From Verrucomicrobia bacterium 12-59-8 (lineage in GTDB: Bacteria; Verrucomicrobiota; Verrucomicrobiae; Verrucomicrobiales; Verrucomicrobiaceae), in NCBI GenBank assembly GCA_002279765.1, contig NCCR01000072.1, positions 1 through 26,455 on the forward strand: DNA of 26,455 nt, given 5' to 3'. The translations under genes and the position numbers were made by a program. Below are positions 15,031-23,732 of this stretch, piece by piece. The notes below the pieces were generated by a model. It had not been told where the DNA came from, did not search any database, and saw only the letters and a list, made by a program, of their open reading frames with translations. The first letter of the stretch is position 1. Every line of letters begins with the position of its first letter.

Positions 15031-18000
15031 AACTCACGGATTACGTCCTCCAATCCGCACGTCATTACTGGCGTGGCCATCTGGGCCTGCTCTTCGGCAC
15101 CTTTCTGGCCGCCACGATTCTGACCGGTTCCATGCTTGTGGGTGATTCGGTGCGTGCCAGCCTGGAGCGCGTGGCAGCCCTGCGCCTGGGCAAGGTGGAA
15201 GGCGGCGTGCTTGGCGGAGACCACTGGTTCACGGAAAATCTGGCGCGCAAATCCAATGCTGCGCCCGTCATCATCGCCACTGGCGCAGCGAGTGCTGTGA
15301 GCGGCAAGGTGCGCGTGAACGGAGCCCAAGTGCTCGGAGTGGACACCAGTTTTTGGAAGCTGAGCACCAGTTCAAAGAACATTGCCTTTGATAAATCAGC
15401 CGTAGCCATCAACGAACCGCTCGCACGCAAACTTGGCGTGAAGGTTGGCGACACGATCCTCGTGCGGCTGGAGCGCCCCAGCGCCATTTCGCGTGATGCG
15501 CCGCTCTCCGGCAGCACGAATCAGGACATCTCGCTGCGGCGCACAGTGGCTGTAGTGGTGAGCGCCGAAGACTTTGGCACATTTCAACTCATTGCCTCGC
15601 AGGTGCCACCTGACTCGGTGTTTGTAAATCTCGCCGATCTGCAAAACCAGCTTGAAATGGACGGGCGGGTGAACGCACTGCTCAGTCCACAGTTCAATGC
15701 TCTGCGTGCAAATTTGGAAAAAAATCGTACGCTCGAAGATTTCGCGCTCCGCCTCAAACGCATCGAAGGCGCGCAGAAGGAATGGGAGATTAGCACCAGC
15801 CGCGTGTTTCTGGAGCGCAGTATCGCGGACAAACTCATCGATTTCAAAGGTGCCTACGGCGTGCTGACGTATCTGGTCAACGGCATCACCTCCAAGCAGG
15901 GCGGCACCCCCTACTCCATGGTGACGGCGACCGGACAAGGCAAGGATGATGAGATCACCATTACCCAATGGCTGGCGGATGATCAAAAGCTGGCGATCGG
16001 CGATGAACTGGAGATCAAATACTTTGTGGTTGGCTTGGGCCGCGATCTGAAACAGCAGTCGGCGAAGTTTAAAGTAGCGGCGATTTTGCCGATGGACAAT
16101 CCGCGCGTCACCAAGGCGTGGACTCCCGATTTCCCCGGTGTATCAGACGTGGACAACTGCCGCGACTGGGAACCCGGCATCCCGATGGATATGAAGGCCA
16201 TCCGCGACAAGGACGAGGCCTACTGGGATGAATTTAAAGGCACTCCCAAGGGATTCATCACCCTGGCAGCAGGTCAGAAACTCTGGGCCAATCGTTTTGG
16301 CAGACTCACTGCCATTCGCCTGCCAAATGAAGGCCAGACCCCGGAGGCGAAGGCAAACGCACTCGCGTTGCGCCTGCAACTTGCCGACATCGGCCTCGTG
16401 CCGCGAGATTTCAAGCTCGAAGCCGGAAGCGCCGCCAAAGGAAGCGTGGACTTCGGAGGCCTGTTCATCGGACTGAGCATGTTTTTGATCGCTGCGGCGC
16501 TCGTCTTTGCCGCACTGCTGTTCCTGTTCACGCTGGAGCGTCGTGCTGCGCAGATCGGTCTGCTGCTGGCGGTGGGCTGGACACGTGGCATGGTGCGGCG
16601 TGCCTGGCTGCTGGAGGCGGGTGTCATCGCCATGGCTGGCGTTTTGCTCGGCGTCTTCGGCGGCATTTTTTACACGCAGACAGCACTGCACGGTCTCTCC
16701 GCCATCTGGACGGGAGCCACGCAGGGACTGCCGCTCGTGTTCAGCGCCAGCTTTGGCACCATCTTCAATGCGGCCCTGGCCACACTGGTCGTCGTGCTGC
16801 TCACCCTCGGTTGGGCCAGCCGAAAGCTCTTTAAAGTCCAAGCGCGTGACCTCCTGGCCGGTTCCTGGAGCGACGACCTCATGCCGGTGCAGAAAAAGCA
16901 CGGGATCAAAACGATGCTGATCCTCGCTGGCGTTGCATTGGCACTGCTCGCGGCTGGGTTTGTGATGAAAAATCCCGAAGCCGTTGCGGGCATGTTCTTT
17001 GGCTCTGGCATGCTGATGATGATCGCCGGTCTGCTCTTCATGCGCGGCTGGATGCGTCGAGACAGCGGCACGCTCGCACGGTCACTCCGGCAGATTGGCC
17101 TGCGCAATATCTCTCGCCGTCCTTCCCGCAGCCTCGCGGTCATCGGCATGATGGCTGGCGGCATCTTCCTCGTGGTGGCGGTAAACGCCTTCCGCATGAG
17201 TGCAGGTGACTCCACAGCGCGCGACTCCGGCACCGGCGGCTTCGCGCTCATCGGCGAGTCCTCGCTCCCGGTGTATGAAGACCTGAATGTGAAGGCAGGC
17301 TGGGATGCCTTCGGCCTTGATGAAAAGCTCATGCCCGAGGCCCGCGTGGTGCCCTTCCGCGTTCGCGATGGCGATGACGCGAGCTGCTTGAATCTCAACC
17401 GCGCCCAAAAGCCGGTGCTCGTGGCGGCAGACCCGGCCAAGCTGACCGGCACCTTTGCCTTCGCATCGGGCACGTGGGGCAAATTCAGTGACACCTCATG
17501 CATTCCCGCCATCGCCGATCAAGCAACCGCCATGTGGGGCCTCGGCAAAGGCGTGGGAGATACCGTGGACTATCAGGACAGCTCCGGGAACACCTTCCAG
17601 GTGAAGATCGTCGGCCTGCTGGCTGGTTCGATCCTGCAGGGCAAGATGATCATCAGCGAAAAAGACTTCCTATCGAAGTATCCTGATGCGGCGGGCTATC
17701 GCTTCTTTTTGATCGATGCGAAACCTGAGCGGTCAGTCGAAATCGCCGCGCATCTCACTCGCCAGCTTGAACAACGAGGACTGGCTCTGGAGCCCACGCG
17801 GCAGCGGCTGGAACTGTTCCTGAGCGTGCAGAATACCTACATCGGCATCTTCACCGTCCTCGGCGGTCTCGGCGTGCTGCTGGGCACCGCCGGCATCGGA
17901 GTGCTCATCGCCCGACATGTCTTGGAACGCCGTGGCGAACTCGGTCTTATGCAGGCGCTAGGATTCCGCGCCGCAGCGCTGCGCGGCATGATTATGGGAG

Positions 18001-18215
18001 AGCACAGCGTGCTGCTCGTGCTGGGCGTCATTCTCGGCGTCGTTACCGCCTCACTCGCCGTGCTGCCACAATTGATCGAACGCGGTGGCGGCCTGCCTAT
18101 CGGCTTTCTGATCGAGCTCATCGTCGCCGTTCTGGGCTTCGGCCTCGTGGTCTGCGCCATCGCCGTAGCCACCGCCATACGTGGCCGCCTCACTGATTCC
18201 ATCCGGCGCGAGTAA
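15027..18215 (+). CDS. Large ABC permease with two FtsX-type domains
   Basis: A 1062-residue inner-membrane protein partnered with the upstream ATPase. A first helix (~18-40) is followed by a large periplasmic MacB-type domain (~45-470), then helices at ~476-500, ~529-545, ~575-597, ~628-646, ~652-671 and ~700-720. A second soluble domain (~725-925) and three C-terminal helices (~935-958, ~985-1005, ~1020-1045) complete it. The duplicated FtsX arrangement (ERRAAQIGLLLAVGW and ERRGELGLMQALGF occupy equivalent places) resembles the YbbP class rather than LolC/E or the 4-helix MacB. No membrane-fusion protein or outer-membrane channel gene is nearby. Substrate unknown; envelope lipid or lipoprotein handling is an inference from the family. 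A 6-bp hairpin directly follows the stop (18216-18230) without a T-tract. Confidence 0.88.
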   Translation: MKLTDYVLQSARHYWRGHLGLLFGTFLAATILTGSMLVGDSVRASLERVAALRLGKVEGGVLGGDHWFTENLARKSNAAPVIIATGAASAVSGKVRVNGAQVLGVDTSFWKLSTSSKNIAFDKSAVAINEPLARKLGVKVGDTILVRLERPSAISRDAPLSGSTNQDISLRRTVAVVVSAEDFGTFQLIASQVPPDSVFVNLADLQNQLEMDGRVNALLSPQFNALRANLEKNRTLEDFALRLKRIEGAQKEWEISTSRVFLERSIADKLIDFKGAYGVLTYLVNGITSKQGGTPYSMVTATGQGKDDEITITQWLADDQKLAIGDELEIKYFVVGLGRDLKQQSAKFKVAAILPMDNPRVTKAWTPDFPGVSDVDNCRDWEPGIPMDMKAIRDKDEAYWDEFKGTPKGFITLAAGQKLWANRFGRLTAIRLPNEGQTPEAKANALALRLQLADIGLVPRDFKLEAGSAAKGSVDFGGLFIGLSMFLIAAALVFAALLFLFTLERRAAQIGLLLAVGWTRGMVRRAWLLEAGVIAMAGVLLGVFGGIFYTQTALHGLSAIWTGATQGLPLVFSASFGTIFNAALATLVVVLLTLGWASRKLFKVQARDLLAGSWSDDLMPVQKKHGIKTMLILAGVALALLAAGFVMKNPEAVAGMFFGSGMLMMIAGLLFMRGWMRRDSGTLARSLRQIGLRNISRRPSRSLAVIGMMAGGIFLVVAVNAFRMSAGDSTARDSGTGGFALIGESSLPVYEDLNVKAGWDAFGLDEKLMPEARVVPFRVRDGDDASCLNLNRAQKPVLVAADPAKLTGTFAFASGTWGKFSDTSCIPAIADQATAMWGLGKGVGDTVDYQDSSGNTFQVKIVGLLAGSILQGKMIISEKDFLSKYPDAAGYRFFLIDAKPERSVEIAAHLTRQLEQRGLALEPTRQRLELFLSVQNTYIGIFTVLGGLGVLLGTAGIGVLIARHVLERRGELGLMQALGFRAAALRGMIMGEHSVLLVLGVILGVVTASLAVLPQLIERGGGLPIGFLIELIVAVLGFGLVVCAIAVATAIRGRLTDSIRRE

Positions 18216-18359
18216 GAGGCTCACAGCCTCAAGGAGCGACACCTGCCAAGTGTCTCTGGTCCGGGTGTTCCAAAAAACGGCCCATTGCTGCACTCGCTTT
18301 CAAATACTAGCCACGCGCCACGCCTTGCACTCTGCGCCGCGCACGCTCCTATATGAGCA

Positions 18360-19364
18360 GTGAACCCCACGCTCAACGACCCCGACTCTCCCTTTGATCT
18401 CGCCCTCCGCCCGGCGGATTTTTCCGAGTTTCACGGCCAGACCAAGGTCAAAGAACAGCTCCTCGTCATGGTCGAAGCCGCGAAGATGCGCGGAGAGTCG
18501 CTGGATCACGTGCTGCTCTGCGGCCCGCCCGGACTGGGCAAGACCACGCTCGCCAATCTCATCGCCAACGCCATCGGCACCAAGCTGCACACCACCAGCG
18601 GCCCGCAGATTGATCGTGCGGGCGATCTCGCCGGCATCCTCACCAATCTACAGGAGCGGGACGTTCTCTTCATCGACGAAATCCACCGCCTGCACCCCAG
18701 CATCGAGGAATACCTCTATCCAGCCATCGAGGACTACCGCCTCGACATCATCATCGATCAGGGGCCCAAGGCGCGCACCATCCGCATCGACCTCCCGCCC
18801 TTCACACTTGTAGGCGCCACCACCCGGGCCGGCATGCTCACAGCGCCAATGCGCTCACGCTTCGGCATCCCGAACCGCCTCGACTACTACACCGCCGAAG
18901 AGATCCAGCACATCCTCATCCGCTCCGCACGGCTCATGAATGTCGCCATCGAGCCCGAGGGCGCGCATGAGATCGCCCGCCGCTCCCGTGGCACGCCGCG
19001 CATCGCGAACCACTTGCTCCGCTGGGTGCGCGACTTCGCCCAGGTGAAAGCTCAAAACATTGTCACGGAGGACGTCGCACGTCAGGCGCTCACCATGCGC
19101 GACATCGACGAATCTGGCCTGGATGAAATGGACACCCGCATCCTCGAAGCCATCATTGGCAAGTTCGACGGCGGCCCCGTCGGCATGGGCAGTGTCGCCG
19201 TCGCCGTCGGTGAAGACACCAGCACATTGGAAGACGTACACGAGCCCTACCTCGTCATGCAAGGCTACCTCAAACGCACCCCGCGTGGCCGCGTTGCCAT
19301 GCCCGCCGCCTACCGCAAACTCGGCCTCATGCCGCCGACCACGGGGCAGACCGAGCTGTTTTAA
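18360..19364 (+). CDS. ruvB: Holliday junction branch-migration ATPase RuvB
   Basis: The hexameric AAA+ motor that, with RuvA, drives branch migration of Holliday junctions. The 334-residue protein has Walker [12 protein letters not shown] (~residues 58-68), Walker B FIDEIHRL, the arginine-finger/sensor block [20 protein letters not shown] (~145-164), sensor 2 [17 protein letters not shown], and the C-terminal winged helix with [19 protein letters not shown]. Length is standard. The start is GTG at 18360; an ATG at 18353 is in another frame. ruvA and ruvC are not adjacent here. Confidence 0.97.
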   Translation: MNPTLNDPDSPFDLALRPADFSEFHGQTKVKEQLLVMVEAAKMRGESLDHVLLCGPPGLGKTTLANLIANAIGTKLHTTSGPQIDRAGDLAGILTNLQERDVLFIDEIHRLHPSIEEYLYPAIEDYRLDIIIDQGPKARTIRIDLPPFTLVGATTRAGMLTAPMRSRFGIPNRLDYYTAEEIQHILIRSARLMNVAIEPEGAHEIARRSRGTPRIANHLLRWVRDFAQVKAQNIVTEDVARQALTMRDIDESGLDEMDTRILEAIIGKFDGGPVGMGSVAVAVGEDTSTLEDVHEPYLVMQGYLKRTPRGRVAMPAAYRKLGLMPPTTGQTELF

Positions 19365-19424
19365 AGTCCATGGGTGTGGGCCCAGCCTTGCGCCCTGGCC
19401 TTTTAGCGTTCAGCATTCCACAAC

Positions 19425-19913
19425 ATGTGGCGCGAACTCCCCACCCTCTGGCAGAGCATCTGCGACCCCGAGTACCTGCATCTGCTGCTGGAGCCTCTAC
19501 CCCTCTACGGGCTGGGGATCGGGTTGACGTTTCTGATCGTCTCCTTCATGTTTGGCGAGCCCAAGTGCCGTATGCTGGCGCTGGCGATCATCTGCGTGTC
19601 CTGCGCCAGCGTGTGGCCCTACAATGATCTGCGCGCCAAGGCGACCCCCCGCATTCTCGCTACCCGCTCCCCGGATTTTGCGCCGTTGATTCAGGAGCAG
19701 ACGCAGCGACGCAAAGACTGGGCCTGGCCCTACTATGCGATGTCGTTATGCAGCCTTGCAGCCCTCGTTGCGTCGCGTTCTCCCAGGAGCCGGATGGTGT
19801 TGTTTTTTGTGGTCGCCTACGGGGCACTGCTGTTTTGGTTCAGCATCTGGATGCACAAGAAGGAGTGTGAGGTTTACCACCGCAATATCGTGCGGTTTGC
19901 ACCGGTCAGATAA
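19425..19913 (+). CDS. Hypothetical membrane protein
   Basis: A 162-residue protein not recognised as any family. Hydrophobic segments at ~25-44, ~50-66, ~100-118 and ~124-145 suggest four membrane spans with a charged loop (~68-98, rich in Arg and Gln) between the second and third. It ends with a short charged tail. It follows ruvB in the same direction after a 60-base gap and converges on the VWA-like gene with only six bases between stop codons. The coding call rests on hydrophobic periodicity and consistent GC-rich third positions; there is no Shine-Dalgarno. Confidence 0.6.
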   Translation: MWRELPTLWQSICDPEYLHLLLEPLPLYGLGIGLTFLIVSFMFGEPKCRMLALAIICVSCASVWPYNDLRAKATPRILATRSPDFAPLIQEQTQRRKDWAWPYYAMSLCSLAALVASRSPRSRMVLFFVVAYGALLFWFSIWMHKKECEVYHRNIVRFAPVR

Positions 19914-19919
19914 GCCCCC

Positions 19920-21011
19920 TCACTCCTCGATGTAGGAATCGCCCTCAGTCGGCACCACGAGCTGATTTTTGACGAGGTCAAAGAACTCCCCTTTGCCAGA
20001 AGAGTGGATGTAGAGCCGCTGCTTCCGGCGCTTCAAATTATCAAGCACCACAGAGAGCTGCTTAAAGTCCACGACATCCTGAAAGTCCGAGAACCAATAC
20101 AGGCCGTCCGCATTGCGCACTTCATCACTCAGCAGTGCCAGCCACGTGTAACCCACCCCCACATTGTGAATGAAATAGGTCTGCGGACGACGAGACAGCT
20201 TGAGGAAGAGATCCTTGCTCGGGATGGGGTCTTTGGTTTTGATCTTGTACTGCGCCGTCTCCATGAAGGTGGCTCCGCCAAGACGCCAGAATTTCTCAAA
20301 TTCGACCGTTGAGGTGCGAAAGATCTTCGTGCCCACCAGAGGCTTTGACGGAGGCTCCAGACCGCAGCCAAAATACAACACCACAACACTGCCTTTCGCC
20401 ACCTTGTCCACCTCATTGACCACACGCTCCAGATGCGGCATCATCGAGGAGGAAACATCGAGCACCACGGCCAGCTTTTTCGCCTTGATGGTCAGACCAA
20501 ACAAGGGGCCAAACACCATGCCGTTCTTGGCTCCCAGTCCAAGCCCCTTGCCAAAGCCGCCGGTGGCACCCGCAAGACCAAATCCTCCACTGAGCGCCCC
20601 CCCGCCCATGGGTTTGGAAGTCTGGGGGAAATCGAGCATGTCTGGAACATCCGTCAGCACCATCACCTCCTTGAGGTCGCCTGCCACCGCCAGTTTGTGA
20701 TTGGGTATCGCTTGTTTCAGCCAGGGATTTTTCTTCTGCTGAATCTTATGCTGCAACGCCTCCGCAGCCTGCGCACCCTGAACCGAGCCGCCACTAGGGA
20801 TGAAGTCCAATTGCCTGTCGGTGACATGATGCACCACAATCAGTGCTCCAGCGCCCAAAATCAGCACATGGACGGCAATGCTCAAAGCCAGCGAACGCCA
20901 ACCCCATCTATCCCACCGCACCCGCCACGAATCCGCTGGTGGAGCAGCCAACCCATATTCTTCATCATCCCCCTTGAGGCGATTTTTGAAGTCATCAGGA
21001 GTGGGGCGCAT
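19920..21011 (-). CDS. Membrane-anchored VWA-like protein with glycine-rich linker
   Basis: A 363-residue protein with a cytoplasmic charged N-terminus (1-39) and one membrane helix (~40-61, TonB-like placement). A linker follows, with a glycine-rich stretch at ~140-175 containing repeated GGFG and GLG. A von Willebrand factor A-like domain starts near residue 178: the MIDAS motif LDVSSSM is at ~183-189, GGATF lies further on, and FSDFQD near the end would supply the last metal-binding residue. Such proteins may act in envelope assembly or ATPase-linked complexes, but no MoxR-like partner lies nearby. The frame is open to 21107; the ATG at 21011 is preferred because the upstream part is unlike coding sequence. 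Divergent from the membrane protein at 21158. Confidence 0.72.
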   Translation of the reverse strand: MRPTPDDFKNRLKGDDEEYGLAAPPADSWRVRWDRWGWRSLALSIAVHVLILGAGALIVVHHVTDRQLDFIPSGGSVQGAQAAEALQHKIQQKKNPWLKQAIPNHKLAVAGDLKEVMVLTDVPDMLDFPQTSKPMGGGALSGGFGLAGATGGFGKGLGLGAKNGMVFGPLFGLTIKAKKLAVVLDVSSSMMPHLERVVNEVDKVAKGSVVVLYFGCGLEPPSKPLVGTKIFRTSTVEFEKFWRLGGATFMETAQYKIKTKDPIPSKDLFLKLSRRPQTYFIHNVGVGYTWLALLSDEVRNADGLYWFSDFQDVVDFKQLSVVLDNLKRRKQRLYIHSSGKGEFFDLVKNQLVVPTEGDSYIEE

Positions 21012-21157
21012 AACAGGTAACCTGTAACCCTGCCAAGGTTCGCGAGTTTTCATCCAACTGCGAGGCCACATTGCAAAATCTGCCCCCGCAGCCATCCCTG
21101 CATGCATGATTTTCAGCGTGACAGCGCATGCCCCGCCTGCCCTAGTGACGCTCCCCC

Positions 21158-21691
21158 ATGGAATCCCCCCCTTCCTCCAAGTCCACCGGCATCCTTCAGG
21201 TCATCGGCGGCTTGTACATCCTCTTTGGCAGCTTCGCCCTCGTCAGCATGGTCCAGAACTGCCGGTTCAGCTTTGCCCCGCTCGATGGGCAAACCGGGCT
21301 CATGGCAGACATGCTGCGCAGCAATCCTACCTATGCCTCCATCATGCGGGCGCTCTTTTTCCCCGGCCTGCTCTACGCCGTGGTGCAGTTCGCCTCCGGC
21401 GTCGGTCTCCTCCGCCTCAGCGCACTTGCCCGCAAAATAGCCATTGGCTGCGCGCTCTATGGCTTCGTGGCAGCACTCTTCACCGCCTGGCTGACCGTCA
21501 CCTACACCCTGCCCTTCACACTGGCTCACACCATGCAGCAGGTGAAAAATCCCGACATGATCGTCACCACGCGCAACGTCACACTCGCCTCCGGCTACAT
21601 CGGTATCACGCTCGGTCTGCTCTATCCCCTGGTTGCCTTCATCTTGCTCAAACGCACCCCAATTCCCCGCCCCGACTTTACTCAGTCATGA
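21158..21691 (+). CDS. Hypothetical four-helix membrane protein
   Basis: A 177-residue protein of unknown function with hydrophobic segments at ~9-32, ~62-84, ~90-118 and ~140-165, so probably four membrane spans with both ends in the cytoplasm. No catalytic motif is visible. Its stop overlaps the panB start (ATGA, 21688-21691), so it is translationally coupled to panB. That order suggests shared expression, but the sequence gives no hint of a pantothenate-related transport role. ATG start without a Shine-Dalgarno. Confidence 0.65.
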   Translation: MESPPSSKSTGILQVIGGLYILFGSFALVSMVQNCRFSFAPLDGQTGLMADMLRSNPTYASIMRALFFPGLLYAVVQFASGVGLLRLSALARKIAIGCALYGFVAALFTAWLTVTYTLPFTLAHTMQQVKNPDMIVTTRNVTLASGYIGITLGLLYPLVAFILLKRTPIPRPDFTQS

Positions 21692-22446
21692 TGACTTCCC
21701 TCACCGAACTCCTTCAACGCAAAACCAGCGGCCCCAAGCTGGCCGTCTTGACTGCCTACGACTACCCCACCGCGCGCATGCTCGATGACGCCGGTGTGGA
21801 CCTCCTCCTTGTCGGTGACTCCCTTGGCATGGTCGTGCTCGGCATGCCGGACACCACCGGCGTCACCATGGACATGATGGCACACCACATCACCGCCGTC
21901 TGCCGTGGCATCACGCGGGCACCCGTCATTGCCGATCTCCCCTTCGCTGGCTACATCACCCCAGAGATGGCTCTGGCAAATGCCCGACGTCTCATGGACT
22001 GCGGTGCCACCTGCGTGAAGCTCGAAGGCGGCGTCAGCATGCTTCCCCAGATCTGCGCCATCATCGACGCAGGCATCCCCTTCGTCGGCCACATCGGCAT
22101 GCTCCCCCAGAGCGTCAAAGAAGAAGGCGGCTACAAAAAGAAAGGCAAGACCGCCGAGTCCATCGACCACCTCCTCGCTGACGCCCTAGCCATCGATCAA
22201 GCCGGAGCCGTCGCCATCGTCTTGGAAAGCATCGTCCCCGCCGTCGCCACACAGATCACCGGACTCGTCAAAGCCAGCACCATCGGCATCGGCGCCGGCC
22301 CTGATACCGACGGCCAGGTTCTCGTCACCCCAGACCTCCTCGGCAGCTTTCCCTGGTTCCGCCCCCCCTTTGCCAAAGCTCGGGCCGATGTCGCAGGCGA
22401 GACGCTCCGTGCGGTGCGCGAATTCATGGCCGAGGTGCAGGCCTGA
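21688..22446 (+). CDS. panB: 3-methyl-2-oxobutanoate hydroxymethyltransferase
   Basis: Transfers a hydroxymethyl group from 5,10-methylene-tetrahydrofolate to alpha-ketoisovalerate, making ketopantoate for pantothenate and CoA. The 252-residue TIM-barrel protein shows LTAYDYPTARMLDDAGVD (~residues 21-38), LLVGDSLGMVVLG (metal-binding Asp), VIADLPF, CVKLEGG, VGHIGMLPQSVKEEGGYKKKGK (~132-153), IVLESIV with the catalytic glutamate, and IGIGAGPDTDGQVLV. The frame is open far upstream, but the family N-terminus and the ATGA overlap fix the start at 21688 (a second ATG follows directly). panC is not in the window. Confidence 0.96.
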   Translation: MMTSLTELLQRKTSGPKLAVLTAYDYPTARMLDDAGVDLLLVGDSLGMVVLGMPDTTGVTMDMMAHHITAVCRGITRAPVIADLPFAGYITPEMALANARRLMDCGATCVKLEGGVSMLPQICAIIDAGIPFVGHIGMLPQSVKEEGGYKKKGKTAESIDHLLADALAIDQAGAVAIVLESIVPAVATQITGLVKASTIGIGAGPDTDGQVLVTPDLLGSFPWFRPPFAKARADVAGETLRAVREFMAEVQA

Positions 22447-22451
22447 GCCGC

Positions 22452-22493
22452 CCCTCTGCCCTCTGCCCTCTGCCCTCTGCCCTCTGCCCTCTG
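22452..22493. repeat. Tandem repeat, 6 perfect copies of CCCTCTG
   Basis: Six uninterrupted copies of the 7-base unit lie between the panB stop (22446) and the DUF3500 start (22567). Slippage here would change the spacing of any promoter or leader of the DUF3500 gene in 7-base steps. The remainder of the gap shows nothing else. Confidence 0.95.
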
Positions 22494-22566
22494 CTGCTCA
22501 AGCGATCCAGAACCTTGCTGCCAATTCCTGCTGGTCTTTTCCAGCCATCTCTGAGAACATCCCCCT

Positions 22567-23547
22567 ATGAATACCCTCCTCTCTCCCTTGGACAGGAAGT
22601 TCGTCAGTCGCCGCGAGTTCCTTCGCGCCTTGGGTGTCACATCTGCTCTCACCGCTTTTCCCGCACTCCGAGCTGCAACGGCAACCCAAGACTCCCTGCC
22701 CACCCAGTTCTACAAAAGCCTCACCGAAGAGCAGCACTCAAAAATCGTCCTGCCTCTCGACCACCCTCAGCGCGGCTACGTCAGCAACTGGTGGTACATC
22801 TGCCCCGAGCAGCGCCTCCACACCTTCTACACCAAAGATCAGCAGGACCTCGTGCGGCAAATTTTTGAGTCCCTCCATCATCCCGACCATCGCGAGAAGA
22901 TGAACTGGCAAGTGCAGAAGGACCTGATGGGCAAAATCAAAAACACACCCTCCGTCGGCTTCTTCGGCACCCCAGCCGACCCCGACTTCGAGTTCATCTA
23001 CACCGGCCACCACGTCACCCGCCGTTGCCAGGCCCACACCGATCAAGGCCTTGGTTTTGGCGGACGACCCATCTTCTACGGTAACTTCGCCAAAGCCTTC
23101 AACGAGACCAAAGACCACGAAGGTAATCCCTTCTGGTATCAGGGACTCGTCTTCAACGAATTCGTCCAGGCGCTCGACGGCAAGCAGCAGGAAAAAATCC
23201 TCGTCGGCCGCGAGCCACGTCCTGAAGGTCCTGCCAAGGTCATCGAGAAACGTAAGACCGACCTCCCCGGTCTCAGCGGAGCCGATCTCAGCAAGGACCA
23301 GCAGGCCAAGCTCCTCGAAACCATGCACCGCATGCTCGTCTGCTTCCGCCCAGACGACGTTGCCGCTACCATGAAGACCATTGAGAACAAAATGCTCGTG
23401 GAGCGCCTCTTTGTCTCCTGCTACGGCGGCAAATACGACATCGGTGCCGACAAAGTCTGGGACACCTGGCAAATCGAAAGCCCCGACTTCGTCTGGTACT
23501 TCCGCGGCTATCCCCATATTCATGGCTACTTCCATCTTCCCATTTAG
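22567..23547 (+). CDS. DUF3500 domain protein with Tat signal
   Basis: A 326-residue exported protein. The twin-arginine motif SRREFLRALG (residues 14-23) and the following hydrophobic stretch to about residue 40 indicate folding before Tat export, often a sign of a bound cofactor. The body matches DUF3500: FYKSLTEEQ near the start, DFEFIYTGHHVTRRC (~140-154), GGRPIFYGNFAKAFNET and, late in the chain, a segment ending HIHGYFHLP. The function of the family is unknown; conserved histidines are compatible with metal binding but unproven. The first codon is the ATG before the Tat motif. A degenerate copy of residues ~232-255 reappears at 26391-26455. Confidence 0.85.
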   Translation: MNTLLSPLDRKFVSRREFLRALGVTSALTAFPALRAATATQDSLPTQFYKSLTEEQHSKIVLPLDHPQRGYVSNWWYICPEQRLHTFYTKDQQDLVRQIFESLHHPDHREKMNWQVQKDLMGKIKNTPSVGFFGTPADPDFEFIYTGHHVTRRCQAHTDQGLGFGGRPIFYGNFAKAFNETKDHEGNPFWYQGLVFNEFVQALDGKQQEKILVGREPRPEGPAKVIEKRKTDLPGLSGADLSKDQQAKLLETMHRMLVCFRPDDVAATMKTIENKMLVERLFVSCYGGKYDIGADKVWDTWQIESPDFVWYFRGYPHIHGYFHLPI

Positions 23548-23732
23548 CAGGAAGGGATAAAAGTGCAGCCGCCAGTCAGCATATTTTGTAGACAAGTCAT
23601 TCCGGCCATCAGGTATGACTCCGGTGACTGCAGGAAGAGACGCTAGAGATTGGCTCTTTCAGCCCCCAAGCATTCATGCGCCCGCATTGTCGTACGAAAG
23701 CAGCGTGTCCTATCCGCCACATACATATCCTG

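Noticed and set aside
18216..18254. Terminator after the large ABC permease
   Set aside because: A 6-bp stem (18216-18230) and a 5-bp stem (18237-18254) are present, but neither is followed by a T-tract, so the terminator call is not supported.
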